NCBI RefSeq assembly: GCF_000189635.1
Contig: NW_002476157.1
Coordinates: forward strand, 806,001-870,000
Direction of reading: 5' to 3'
DNA: 64,000 nucleotides
Source of the DNA: Tetrahymena thermophila SB210
Taxonomy: Eukaryota; Ciliophora; Oligohymenophorea; Hymenostomatida; Tetrahymenidae
The notes beneath the pieces were generated by a model. It did not search any database. It worked only from the letters and a program-made list of their open reading frames with translations, and was not told the DNA's origin. Position numbers and translations under genes: made by a program. Every line of letters starts with the position of its first letter. Position 1 is the first letter of the stretch. Below, one piece after another: positions 34,496 through 46,617 of this stretch.

Positions 34496-37400
34496 ATGGG
34501 TAACTAGTGCTGCACATCAGTGAGATATTCAGAAGCACAATTTAATGAAATTTAAACTTAAAAAGCAATACAAGGAATGATAGAATAACCTTATTTTAGC
34601 AGCATAGTAAACATTTTTGCTAATTGAATTAGATATATTTTTCAAAATAGCTAAAAAAATAATGTCATTTTTATTTTTACTAAAGGATAGGTATAGCTTT
34701 AGCTGTGGTTAGAATAGGGTAGTGATAATGAAAGGAAATACTTAGATCTCAAACAAGAGTGTATATGAAATGTGTTTTTTAATCAATGATTTGTTCTCAT
34801 AGATAGAAGATTAACCTCACAAATTACTAATTACTGAAAATCTAATTAGTTTCTTTCGAAACAACCCGAAACATATAACAAATAAATTAGTAGTTGACTG
34901 TTTAGTTGAGCTATTTAGTGAATAATTTAGTTATTAAAAAATTACTTATATGATAGAGGTAAATACTTTTTTAAATAAAAAAATGATATAATAGCTAAAA
35001 AAACTCTCTATATTTAAGCATGATTATATAATTTACAATTTTTAAAATCTAGGAACGCAACAGTAGAGACATCAATAAAAACTCTTATGCAAATTAATAT
35101 GGGTTTGGTTTAAATTAATAGCATTAAAATGGAATGAGCTAAAGCCATAGCTAATAAGGTTTATAAAATAAGTATAGTTAATTAGGTTATCAACCAATAA
35201 ATGATTAGGATTAGTTTGGGTTACCACACTATTAAACAGGATATAATGATAATTCACCTATGATTGCTAACTATGTAAAAACAATTGATACTTTTATTCT
35301 TAAAACAAAATATATTTTAATGAAATCATCAAATATTTACTTAAAATGTAATCTATTCAAAAAGTTTTTATTAATTATTACAAAAAAAATAAGTGATTAA
35401 AATAAAATTTATTTGTCTTTTTAAAAACGTTATTAATATACTCTAACTCCTCATTATTTCAGAGTAATTATAATAAGGCCAAAAAAAATTTTAGAACCTT
35501 AAGAGTTATAAAATAGCCCTCCAAAATGGTTGGTTCCCCCTTAGTTAATGAGGAGTTAGAGTATATTTTTTTATATATTCATATTTTTAAAATTTTTTAA
35601 ATTATTATTAAAAGGACTAATTTAATCAATTTTCTGGTGCTGAGCCGAAAGAAAAGATAATTGATTTTGAACCTAATCCATCTGATATCCATAGGATATA
35701 TGATATGAATTAAATTGGTGATAATCATAGATAAATGTAGTTTGATGAGATTAACTAACAAAGTAATTAATTTTTAAATGAAGAAGAGGGATAGTCTTAT
35801 AACTACTCAAGCAGAGTTTACAACAATCCAAATACAATGTATAAATCTGGATTTTAGTCACCTAGGAAGTAAGAAGATTTATAAGCAGTGTAAACTTAGT
35901 TAAATTAGCTACAAATAAGCACAAAAAGATAGCCAACTATTGATTAAAATATTTTGTATGTGCTGGAGTTTGTAGCAAATAAGATGGGTTCATACTAATT
36001 AGAATAAACAAGTTAGAAAGACATTTGGTAAATATGGAGAGTATTTGATACAAGCACTGGTTTTATGAATTATCACAAAAAATATAACTTACTTTAGTTT
36101 AGTAAGTAAGCTATGAGTATTTATTAGAAGGAAGCCACTGTCCTTCAGTTAATTGAAGATTCCTAACTAAATATTACCCCAAGATTAATGAAATATGATG
36201 CTAAAAATAAAGAAATTAAATTCGAAGGTGGATATTGTACACTGTGGGAATACTCTATAGAAATGGGTAAAATTTAATAAAGATTTAGTGAAAGAGATCT
36301 CATATACATTACATTGGAACTAATTAGAATGGTTTAGGATCTATAGAAATTGAGCATATACCATGGAAATATAAAACCTTAAAATATTGTTTTAGTACAA
36401 ACTGCAGAAGGTAAATTTTAAATAAGGCTTATAAATTTTGAAAACTGTGTTAGAAGCCAAAAGGATATATATCCTCTCTCGAAAACTGAAAGCTACTATG
36501 ATATCATTCATAAATTCAAACTTAATTCCGATATTATGTCATCCTAAATTTATCAAATTGGAAGAACTGTTTTAAACATCATTATTAAATAAGGAATAAA
36601 CACCAATCAGCTTCATAGCAGGTAAGTTATTTTTATAAGCTTTTTTAATATATTAAATTTTACATATAAATTAAAATCTTTATTTAATTAAAAGAGATTT
36701 ATAGTAATTCTTCTAATTAAAATCTTTAAATAATTAATTATTTTTATTCAAATTATTCATATCTATCTATCTTTATTTTAATTAAAATTTAGAAAAAATC
36801 ATCCTTTGATTTCTGCAGAAGTGCTTAAGACATACTATAAAGAATACCCGAATATTATAAATTTAATTTCAAAAATGCTTAGATAGCCATCCACAAATCC
36901 AAACAATAATATAAACTAATACTAAAATATATCAGCATCTAAAGCTGCAAGCAATCTTGCTGAAAGAAACAAAGAAGAAGTTAATTCATTCAATCAGAAT
37001 GCTTCTGGAGAATAAACTATAAATTCACTTAGTATTCAATACTCCATGTAATAACTTGATAGAGACTTAGTATAAATAAGAGAATAAATGCGCAGTGGAT
37101 AATAACAAAATTTCATTCATGATGTTAAAAATGTTGTAAAAATAATTGGTAGAAGGAGAGTAGAAATGGGAGCTTGGGATTAATCTATGACACCTGATGC
37201 TTTCAAAAGAGAGATATTGTACGTTCTTTCTTTATAACAATTTGAAAGAGGGTGTGAATTATGCAATTATTTATTAAATTTTAAATCTTCTCCTAACTAT
37301 AATTTAATTGGAAATAATAATTCCAATAACAATAATAGCAGCAATAATAATAACAACAGTGGTTTAAAATAATCTGGTGTTAATAACAATAATAGCAGCA

Positions 37401-40231
37401 ATAGCAATAACAATAACAATAAATATTCTTAGATCAATAATTCTAATTTGAACATCTAATAACAAGACCCAAATAACCCAAGTCTAATTCCGTACCCTCT
37501 TTATTTAAAGAAACCTATTTAAACTCCTCTAAAATAAGATTTAATTAAATACCAAGGGTATTAGCATGAATTTTTAGTGAAAGCATAACTAGTTTTAAAA
37601 CAAGTTTATTCTAAACAATTAAATGAAATTATACATGCATACTTTTAAGTTAAGGAGGAGCTTTCGATGTACTATTTTTAAAATAAAATGTTTAACGAAG
37701 CAATAAAAGAATAGGAAGATTTGGTTTAAGAAAAAAAGAACTTAAATGGCAGTGATGAAATTAGCCTTTCTAAAAGTTTTAGAATTTTAGGAGAAATATA
37801 TTTATAGGCTAATAATTATGATAAATCTATTAAGAGTTTAGCTTAGTCTCTTTATTATATAACTAATAAATCTAATAATTTAATGCATTTTCAGGTAGCT
37901 GAAACATTAATTACAATGGCAGAAGCTTACTGTGTTTAAAATGATTCTAAAAGAGCTATATAGTCAGCTATGATTGCCTACGATATTAGCTCATAAACTT
38001 CACCAGATTCTCTTGGATTTGCTGAAATTTGTATTTAAATTTCATCAATATTTATGAGACTTTTTAATGATTTTGGTAAAGCTATTCCCTATTTCGAAAA
38101 AGGAGTTAAAATAAAGATAAATTGTTTCAAAGAAACTTTTTTAAATTAGTATTTAGATTTAAATATACTTTAGCTAGCATCTTATTATGAATAATTTTAA
38201 AACTATGCAATGGCATAGGAGTACTATGAAGTACTTTTACATATTCGTTAAAAAAGACTTCCACCTAAAATTATTTCTTCACCTTAAGTTGCTCAATCTC
38301 ACACTTTAATAGGGTTTGTACATGAGAAAATGAATTAACTTGATAAAGCTTAAGAAAATCACCAAAAAGTAAGCAAAATATTTATTTAAAAATCTTGTTA
38401 AATTTTTTAGTAAAAGCTAGCAAATGTTTTTTTTAAACATTTATTTAAAAATTTTAAACAGTTATTTTGTTTAGAGAAAATTTCAATTAAATTTTAATAT
38501 TAAAAAAAACAGGCTTTGTTAATGAGAAAGCATTTATATGGAGAAGTTCACTAAGAAGTCGCTGATAGTATGATCAACTTATCAATGGTGTAAATTAGGA
38601 AAGGTTTATACTAAGAAGCTTTAAAAATGCAAGAACAGGCTCTTAAAATTAAAGAAAAACTCATGCCTGACTCTGCTGATGTAGCATAATGCATGAATAA
38701 TTTAGCTATTTTATTAGAGACATTAGGTAATTTCGAAAGTGCAATAAGCTATCATGAAAAATCTATTGCTATAAAAAAGAAAATTTATGGAGAATAAAGC
38801 TCTTCAATAGCCACAAGCTATAATAATTTGGCTTTGACTTATTAGAATAGCAGTTAGCCTGAGAAAGCTATCCCATTATTTAAAAACGCACTGCTAATAC
38901 GTGAAAAATTGGATTAAAACAGTGAGGAAGTAGTTTCTGTCCTCAATAATTTGTAAGCCATTTATATGGATTTAGGGGATTATGACTAAGCAAATTAAAT
39001 CAAGGAAAAGATAGTAAGTATAAAAAAAATTATTAGTTAAAAAAAAGAAAAAAGAGATCTGTCAAAAGCCAGAGAAGAAGAGCTTATTTACAGAACTTCA
39101 AATCCTAGCTAAGCTGTGTTTAACTAAGCTTTAGTGATTAAAAATCAATTAAACTAGCAAAGTCAACTTAACCTTTCTAAGCTACCTATTAATTAATAAA
39201 GTAAAACACAAGATAACACTTACGACACACAAACTTTTAATTAAAATAATAATAATTATGTTAATTAACAAATTTCATAAATGAATTAGTAAGAGATTCA
39301 TCAAATTAATTAATAGCTAAATAACTCTATTAATATAATCAACTAAAATAATAATAATCAATATCAGCAACAATAGAGCATTCTGAATTAATAAACAAAC
39401 TACTCAAGCTAAATTCCACAAACAGCTAACTTTTTCTCAAGTAATCATTTTAACTAAAACAATTAATCTGATATGAACCAAAATATCTTGCCAGTATAAC
39501 CAAATTCATTGACTTTCACAGAATTAAATCATTTTACTAATAATAATGGGCAATAAGATTAAAATATGCAACAAAATAATAATATTTAAGTATAAAATTA
39601 ACAGTTCTAATAATAACAAAACAACTTTCAAAATTCAGTGTTTAATAATAATAATAATAATAATAATAATTATCATAACAATAACAACAATAACAGCTAG
39701 TAGTCATTATAATAGGGTTCTATGTAGTTTAATCAACAAAATCATTAGCAAAATGAACTAAATTAATAGCAGCTGCAATAATAAGCTCAATAAAATTAAC
39801 AATACAATTAATAAAATTCATAATTTAACAATAATTCATCATTATAATAGATATCATAGCTTTAAAATCAGTAATAGTCCCAACAACTTACATAATAACA
39901 GTCACAAATTTAGCAACAATAAAAAAATTAAAGTAGCAACATATTTTTATAAAAGAGTTAATACAACCAAAATAATTAGCCACCTTCAAATAATATTAAC
40001 TCACAATCAATTACTTAAAGCCAATATTAAAAAGACTAACCTTAATAACAACACTAATAATTTATATAATCTAATTCTTAAAGTCTGGGTAACCAGTAAA
40101 GTAATATTTAATCTTAAAAAATAGGTGAAAACATGAAAATAAGCAACAACAATTTATAATACTAATCAAATAGACCAAGTTAACTTTAAAGCATGCGTGA
40201 TTTTAATGCTAATAATCAAAGAGTAGAATGA
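34496..40231 (+). CDS. Large pseudokinase-TPR protein with N-myristoylation motif and N/Q-rich tail
   Basis: Six exons: 34496-34606, 34686-34958, 35053-35274, 35615-36621, 36793-38368, 38513-40231; 1635 residues, phases consistent throughout. The N-terminus MGNQCC fits N-myristoylation plus palmitoylation. Residues about 330-620 resemble a protein kinase lobe: TLELIRMVQDLQ, then HGNIKPQNIVL at 452, where the catalytic HRD Asp is Asn454, and INFEN at 475-479 replaces DFG. It should therefore be catalytically dead. A poly-Asn linker follows (about 711-752), then TPRs from about 835 to 1240; the last are of the kinesin-light-chain type (MNNLAILLETLGNFESAISY, YNNLALTYQ). The final 350 residues are Asn/Gln-rich. 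It is probably a membrane-attached scaffold. Intron 3 carries the inverted-repeat element at 35435. Confidence 0.85.
35435..35567. mobile_element. 133-bp MITE-like inverted-repeat element inside an intron
   Basis: Two perfect 22-bp inverted arms, 35435-35456 and 35546-35567 (outer part ATATACTCTAACTCC and its complement), flank 89 bp that is less AT-rich than the intron around it and includes GGCC and GGTTCCCCC. It lies fully within the 340-nt third intron of the pseudokinase gene. There is no coding capacity. Length, perfect arms and TATA at both ends fit a small non-autonomous DNA transposon that targets TA, but no separate target-site duplication can be proven. Confidence 0.6.
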
Positions 40232-41341
40232 TAAAAAATATTTTTTAATTTATGAATTTATTTTGACTTTATAAAAATTTTGTATTTCATCAAAAAAGTA
40301 ATTTATTAATTTTTAATATTTGTAAATAATTTTAAGAATATATTTATTTAGTCTGGTTACATAATAAAAATAAACTTTAGTTTACACTTATTTGTATTGT
40401 TAATTTGAATTAATAATAAATGGCATTGAAGAATTAAAATACTCATCTATTTTCATAAACTTTATTGTGTCTAAGAAAGAAATTTTTAATTGTTATAAAA
40501 ATTAAATTAATCATATACTAGAAATAAAATAAAGTGAGATATTTTATAGTAGTTGTGTTTGGCTTACTAATTAATAATACATATATATAAGAAGAAAATT
40601 AATATAGTAGTATAATGAAGGTGTGTTACAAATATAATACTTTTATAGTTTTAGAAAGTTTAAATTTATAATAAGTACAATCTATTTTGATAATATTTTA
40701 GTACAAATTTCGTAATATTATTAAAAGAAGCTTTAGAGAAGATATTATAAATATAAAAGAAAAGCTTCGCAAAAAAATTTAATAGTTAATATAATTAATG
40801 GATGATATATTCTAACTCTTAAGCAAAGATATTGTATATTTTTACAATTTTTAAGTAAATTGGTGTAATACTCTGATTAGTTATTAATAAGAGTTAAATC
40901 TTTTATTGAAATGAATGACATAAACAACCTTATTAGGTTTTTTTTTTCTCATAAGATTAGGTTTGGTACAAAGATAATTTTTGATTAATAATATTTCGTG
41001 TTGCTTCTTATAAAAAAAGTATAAACAAAAGAAAAATAGTGAAATAAATTATACTATTTATTAATAAACATATTAGGTTATTGTCAGAAAAATGAGGTAT
41101 TATCTAATAACTCCTATTATAATGAGTATGGGTTTCTTCATACTATTAAATAGCATAGATAAAAAGAATGATTCATAAAATGTAGTTAAACTATTTAGCG
41201 TAAAGCCATTTTTATTTAATTTTGCAAAAGGAATAATTCAACATATTTTTCATAATAATTTCAAAATTTTAATGAATTCAAAAGCACAAATTAAAAATTG
41301 ATTTCTATAAAATAATCAATCAATATTTTATTTAAATATTA
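40232..41341. other. Intergenic spacer
   Basis: AT-rich spacer between two plus-strand genes. A 69-codon frame (41092-41301) starting MRYYLITPIIMSMGFF is present but looks like chance. Nothing else seen. Confidence 0.5.
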
Positions 41342-43477
41342 ATGGCGTTTTAAAAAAATAATATACAGGAAAGATAGATGGAAAAGTAATAATAATTGTA
41401 ATAGAATTCAGAGTTAGAAGAAAGTTACAGTAAAAATAGAATGCTTGATAACATTAATTAGCCAAATACATACAAAGATGTTTTCTAAGGTGATTGGAAC
41501 AATTTAATAAACTTCGTAATAAATACATTCATTATTATTAGCATTTTTGTGATCAAAATAATTTTAAATAACAATAAAAATATAATTTTATTTTAAATGA
41601 AGACTGGAGAGTAATTTGATTATTTTGGTGATGATCATGGAATAATTCTTCTTGGGATGTCTTACTAATCAAGTATAAATGAGTATGATGAAGTAGATTT
41701 CTTGCTGCTTGATCCTCAATATGACGATGAAAAAAAAGTTTATATTTAAATTACTGATATTAATAAATGCCTAATATCATAAACAAGGTAAAATCAAATA
41801 AAAATAAAGAAATTTAAACATAAATTTAATATTTATAAATAGCTGGTCATGTCCTAACTAGCCTATGTCTGTAAAAACTTATTATAAGAATATAAAAAAA
41901 TCGTCATCCACACTTTATGTAGATTTCACTATGAGTATAATAGCATTAAATGCAACCGAACCCTTATCTTAAAGCAACTCATAATTTAATATTTAAATGA
42001 TTAATACCCAACAGTCAAGTGCTTAAGTGGGATTATATGCTACTCTAAAAGTTCAAGATGGTGATTATACCATACAATTCTTATTATATAATCTATTTAT
42101 ATCTGCTTTTGGTTTGTAATAGCTCTACTCTGTTATGGCCCTTACAAATTATATTTAGTTAACAAACGAAATTATTTCTACTAAACTATCCATGCTAACT
42201 CTAGGTTTCATTACGATATACGATTCTTACGTTTCGCTTGCCCACTTGTATATGGCTTTACAATACACAGTAAATAATCATACTTTTGCTAATTAAAAAT
42301 AATCAATTTCTAAAAAAGCAATGAATTTTAGCGAAAAAAATTTCAAAAATTGAATTAAAAGTGAATATTTAAATATTTTTTAATTATTTAGAGCTACTTC
42401 TATTATTTTATATTACCAACACTGATATATTTCGTAATGACTACTATTGTTGATATGAAGCTCCTGATATTAGTCTGGAAGAATCGCTGTTACGTCAATT
42501 TCACCACTCCTTCTGAAATAAGAAAAGGATTTGCTCTTTTTTATGCTAAATTTTGTAATTAAATTTAATATAAAAAAAACTTTAATAAAGACTTTTTATA
42601 ATTTAAAATCAAGATATTTCATTGATCATCTTCTTTACTTTAACTTACTTCTTCTACCTATTTAATGAATATCTCTTGCTATGGCCTTTATTTATAGTTC
42701 CTCAAATAGTACACAACTTTATGAAAGGAAATACTCCTCTCTTTTCAAAAAATTACATGTTTGGCATGATACTCTCACGCGCTATTATTCCAGTATTAAA
42801 AAATAATTAAAATTAATTTATTTATTTAATTATTCACTAATAAAAGTTTTATTTCAGAGCATGCAAATATAACATAAGAAACTTAGCTCCTTGTCTTTAT
42901 TTCAGTATAACATGGCCTCTCTTATTTGTCTTCTTTGTAAGATTAATTTCATATCATATATTATTAGTTAATCTTAAATTATTTAATTAGATCTTAGTCT
43001 TATTTTTATAATACAAAATCGGACCTCGTTTCTTCGTTCCAAGGAGATTTAAAGGAGGTTTTGACTACTATAAAAGCTACTACTCTAATGAGCCTGTTAT
43101 GGTAAAAGATTAAATATTTAAAATATCCATTCCTAATTTATCATATTTTATTTTTGCTATATTTTTTATGTTATTTTTTATTATTTTAGGATGAAGACTG
43201 CCCTATTTGTATGTCTAAATTGAAAGATGATGTTGATGAAGAACCAGTTAACAGCTCTAATGATCAATATGTTTCCTAATTACGCGGAGCAGGATCATCC
43301 GAAAGTGATGGATCAGAAACAAACAATGCAATAAATAATGAGAAATTAGTAAAAAAAATAAAGATAGTTCAAACACCATGCAACCATAAATATCATATCA
43401 GTTGCTTTAAATCATGGATCAATATAAAACTTGAATGCCCTTCATGCAGAAATCCTTTGAAACCACTAATTGATTGA
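41342..43477 (+). CDS. Transmembrane RING-H2 E3 ubiquitin ligase, Tul1 / Dsc1 / FLY1 family
   Basis: Seven exons: 41342-41787, 41843-42269, 42392-42554, 42614-42792, 42847-42936, 42991-43101, 43190-43477; 567 residues. A Gln-rich N-terminal segment leads to a TM helix (about residues 63-80), a lumenal domain, then a multi-TM region whose pieces follow plant FLY1 and yeast Tul1 order: VDMKLLILVWKN, FIVPQIVHNFMKGN, GMILSRAIIP, then IGPRFFVPRRF just before the RING. The RING-H2 ligands are C476, C479, C536, H538, H541, C544, C555 and C558. A 56-residue acidic Ser/Asn insert separates the second and third ligands, longer than usual. The family acts in Golgi/endosome membrane protein quality control. 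Exon 5 was placed at 42847 because this restores phase and the family motif. Confidence 0.85.
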
Positions 43478-43743
43478 TTGATTGATAAATTTTGTTGGAT
43501 TAAAAGCCAATTGTTTAACAAATAAATAAATTAATTTCTTAACAAAATTAAAATCAACAAAAAACTTAATTCATGAAAAATTAAGCTTAATTAAAATGAA
43601 AGAGTTTTGAGTAAAATAAAAACTTAAATTTGAAATGTCACAAAAGATTAGTTATATGAATACAGTTTAACAATTTGCAGTTTATATAGAATACTTTGTA
43701 TCAATTAATAAAATCAGTATTAAATTCAACCTTTTTAAACCCT

Positions 43744-45390
43744 TCATTTGTAGCTTTCAATTTTATGTTAAGCAATCCATTCATCTTTTTAATCTTAAAA
43801 TTCATATGTTAATTTAGATGTAAGGAAAATTAATGACCCTGGAGAGCTCATACTAAATAGCTATCCATTTTATAATACCTCCTAGTCATAAATAAAGTGA
43901 CTCTTTTCTTTATGGTGAGAAAAAAAATTTAATTTAATTTGATCTATGTTAAATGAATCTTCAGCTTAAAAATAGTATGGATGACCTTCAAAGCTTTTAT
44001 ATAATTAATTTCCATTTTCTTTTCTATACCAAATTTCTAATTATTTAATAGCACTCAAATGGCTTCCATCAAAACTTTCACAGTCAGCAAACAAATCAAA
44101 GCTGCAAAACCCAGTTTTCTAAAATCTCAATATAATATCCCTTAATTTCATATTAAAAAACAAAAATATGTATTTAAAAAAATTTAATGCAAAATGTAAA
44201 AAAGCTTTTTTTTAAATAAAAATTTAATGAGTAAGATTAAATATTTCTTTTAGCGAAATTATATTAATTTGACACAAGTAGCTTTACATTTTAAAAAATA
44301 AATTCAAATATTTACCTTTAAACTGTAAATTTATCGGGCTAGAAATTAAGTTTTTTAAGAATCAAATCAAAGATAGGTTCACATAAACCATTAATTTTAA
44401 GTGCCTTCGAATCATAGCTTGTTTTTTGTAGATTTATTATTACTATAGGAATTCCTCTTTACTAAGAAATCCAAACTAACCTAGCTGCAGATTAAACTGT
44501 CAAGCTCGTTCCTACCACTATGCACAAATCTGCACTTTCAATTTATTCTTATGCCTTTTAATATTAATAAAAAAATTAAATTAAATAAAGGAGGTATAGT
44601 CTTTTTTCTACTTTATAAGTAGAGTTTATTAATTAATTAAATAAAAGTATATTTAAATCCCTAATTCTCATATTAATTTTACTGATTATTTTATATTTTG
44701 TAATACTGATTCTCCAAAAAATACCAAAGTGTCGTGCAATTATCCATCACATCCATTTTTTTAGCAAATTCTTCCAGTGTTATGTGGATCTCCCCATTTC
44801 AAATGTTTTAAACGAGTATAAAAATCTCTATAATGGACATAATTACACTTTTCACATCTCTCTGAAATAATATTCCCATGCAGCTCATGAATATCTTTCC
44901 TTGGAATACCACTTTAATGATGCAAGTTATCAACATTTTAAGTAATTACTGATTTTATCAAATTCTCTTTATATAGTTTTGAAATTGCCATATGAGTTGG
45001 AGAAGGGAATGCATTTATTGCTAATATTATTTATGGCTTACCTTTTTCTTCCAAAAATTTTTTTTTGTTTTCCTCTAATTCCCACTTACCAGGTCCTGTT
45101 TTTAAAATAGTATTTGCACCACTTCTATAATCAGGTATACCTGAAGCTGTACTAACTCCAGCTCCAGTTAATATCACAGCATTCTTACTTTTTTAAAGTA
45201 ATTCTATAAGCTGATTTACTTTGGTATCTATTTATTCTGGTGAATCTTAATGCTCTTAAGTATCTTTAAGTCTAGGATTAAACAAGAACTTATCTTTCTA
45301 ATGGTATACAGAGTTTTTAGAAAAGTATTTGCTATATTCGCTTTCCTAAATAGTAGAGAACGCTTTTTTAATGAATTTATTAATTTTCAT
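43744..45390 (-). CDS. Sir2-family NAD-dependent deacylase, class IV (SIRT6/7-like), with C-terminal extension
   Basis: Three exons: 45390-44683, 44554-44316, 44140-43744; 447 residues. NAD pocket: GAGVSTASGIPDYRS at 76-90. Active site: TQNVDNLHHQSG at 150-161 (the family almost always has QNVDGLH, so N155 replaces Gly), catalytic H171 in ELHGN. Zinc ligands are C179, C182, C209 and C214. Rossmann closing motifs VVGTSLTV and IVIINLQ follow. THMA and the short zinc loop fit class IV. After the catalytic core (about residue 312) a 135-residue extension of unknown function is attached, with both splice sites in phase. Expected activity is removal of acyl groups from lysine using NAD; location is probably nuclear but no clear NLS is seen. 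Confidence 0.9.
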
Positions 45391-46617
45391 TATTAAGTCT
45401 ATTTTTCACTTATGAACTATTTTGAGAGAATAAATAATTCTTTTTGTTTAATGTTATCAAATAATTTCTGGATATAGTTAGAAGTTAATTATATCCTAAA
45501 TTACCAATTACATTCAATTAGGTAAAACAAACAACCTATTAACAATAATCTCATTATCATATTTTCCAAAAAACTATTGAATAACTAAGTGTATTGTCAA
45601 AAGCAAAATAACTTTAAAATAATATTTAAAAAGATTTTATTCAAACTCAAAATTAACAAAAATAAAATATATTTTTTGATAACTATTAAAAAAGTTATTT
45701 ATTTTATAAAATAGCTAGTCAATAAGTATATTTTTAATAATTATCAAATGATTAAAATCAATTTTGAATAAAAAGCAAGTTTTCAATTATTTATATCATT
45801 ATTTTACAATCTTCAAATATTTTTATACTTGGAAAATGTTAAAATTTGATAAATTAGAATTTTTATTTTATTTTTCTTCTTTTTAATTTGAGAATTAAAA
45901 TATCCATTATGTATTTTACTCTTTAAAATAATTTGATTATAATAAGCAATAAAATTTGTAAATTAAACTATTTTTGTTTCATTAAGTGTATATCATCTTA
46001 AAAAATTTTAAATATAAATCATAAAAATTAAAATAAAATGATAGTGAATTAAAAAATAAATATCTAAAAATTAAAATCAATCAATTAAATATAAATTTAA
46101 AATATTTAATTTAAAAATACTTAACTCATAAAATAAACAATCAAATTTGTAAGTGAAGCAAATTAATTTCAATAAAATAAAAATAAATCTAAAAATAAAA
46201 CAGAATTCAGAAATTTTAAATATTTTAATAATGCAAATTGATAATAAATTACATTATAAATAATTCTTAAAATAAACAATAAAAATAATAGGAATCAATC
46301 AATAAATTAGATATGATAAAATTAATCTTAATAAATATCTTTTCAATATTAATGAAAGATTAAAAAGATGGCTTTATTAATATTTTGATTTTGATAAAAG
46401 CTTTATTAAAGTCTAATAAAAGTTTAAAATTTAAATAAAAACCATAAAAAATTGAATTGAAAAAAAATCTTAATTTAAAAAATATTTTCACATATTTTCA
46501 ATAACTAATTGGTTGATATGTAGTGAATGAAGCTAATTGAGCTTTAAAATTACAATAAAAATATAGTATGCAAGTACTGCACTCTACAAATTGCTTAGTG
46601 AGTAGTTATCAATTAGA
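45391..46617. other. Intergenic spacer
   Basis: Extremely AT-rich (long A-rich runs of the type AATAAAATAAAAATAAA). It holds the sirtuin promoter and the 3' flank of the gene at 46618. No frame or RNA gene seen. Confidence 0.6.

Noticed and set aside
41092-41301. 69-codon frame starting MRYYLITPIIMSMGFF upstream of the RING ligase gene
   Set aside because: Length, composition and lack of any family signal are as expected by chance when only TGA stops translation.
42793-42858. Intron in the RING ligase gene ending at TTTCAG/AGC
   Set aside because: That acceptor breaks frame. The acceptor at 42846 keeps phase and restores the family motif between AIIP and the following Cys.
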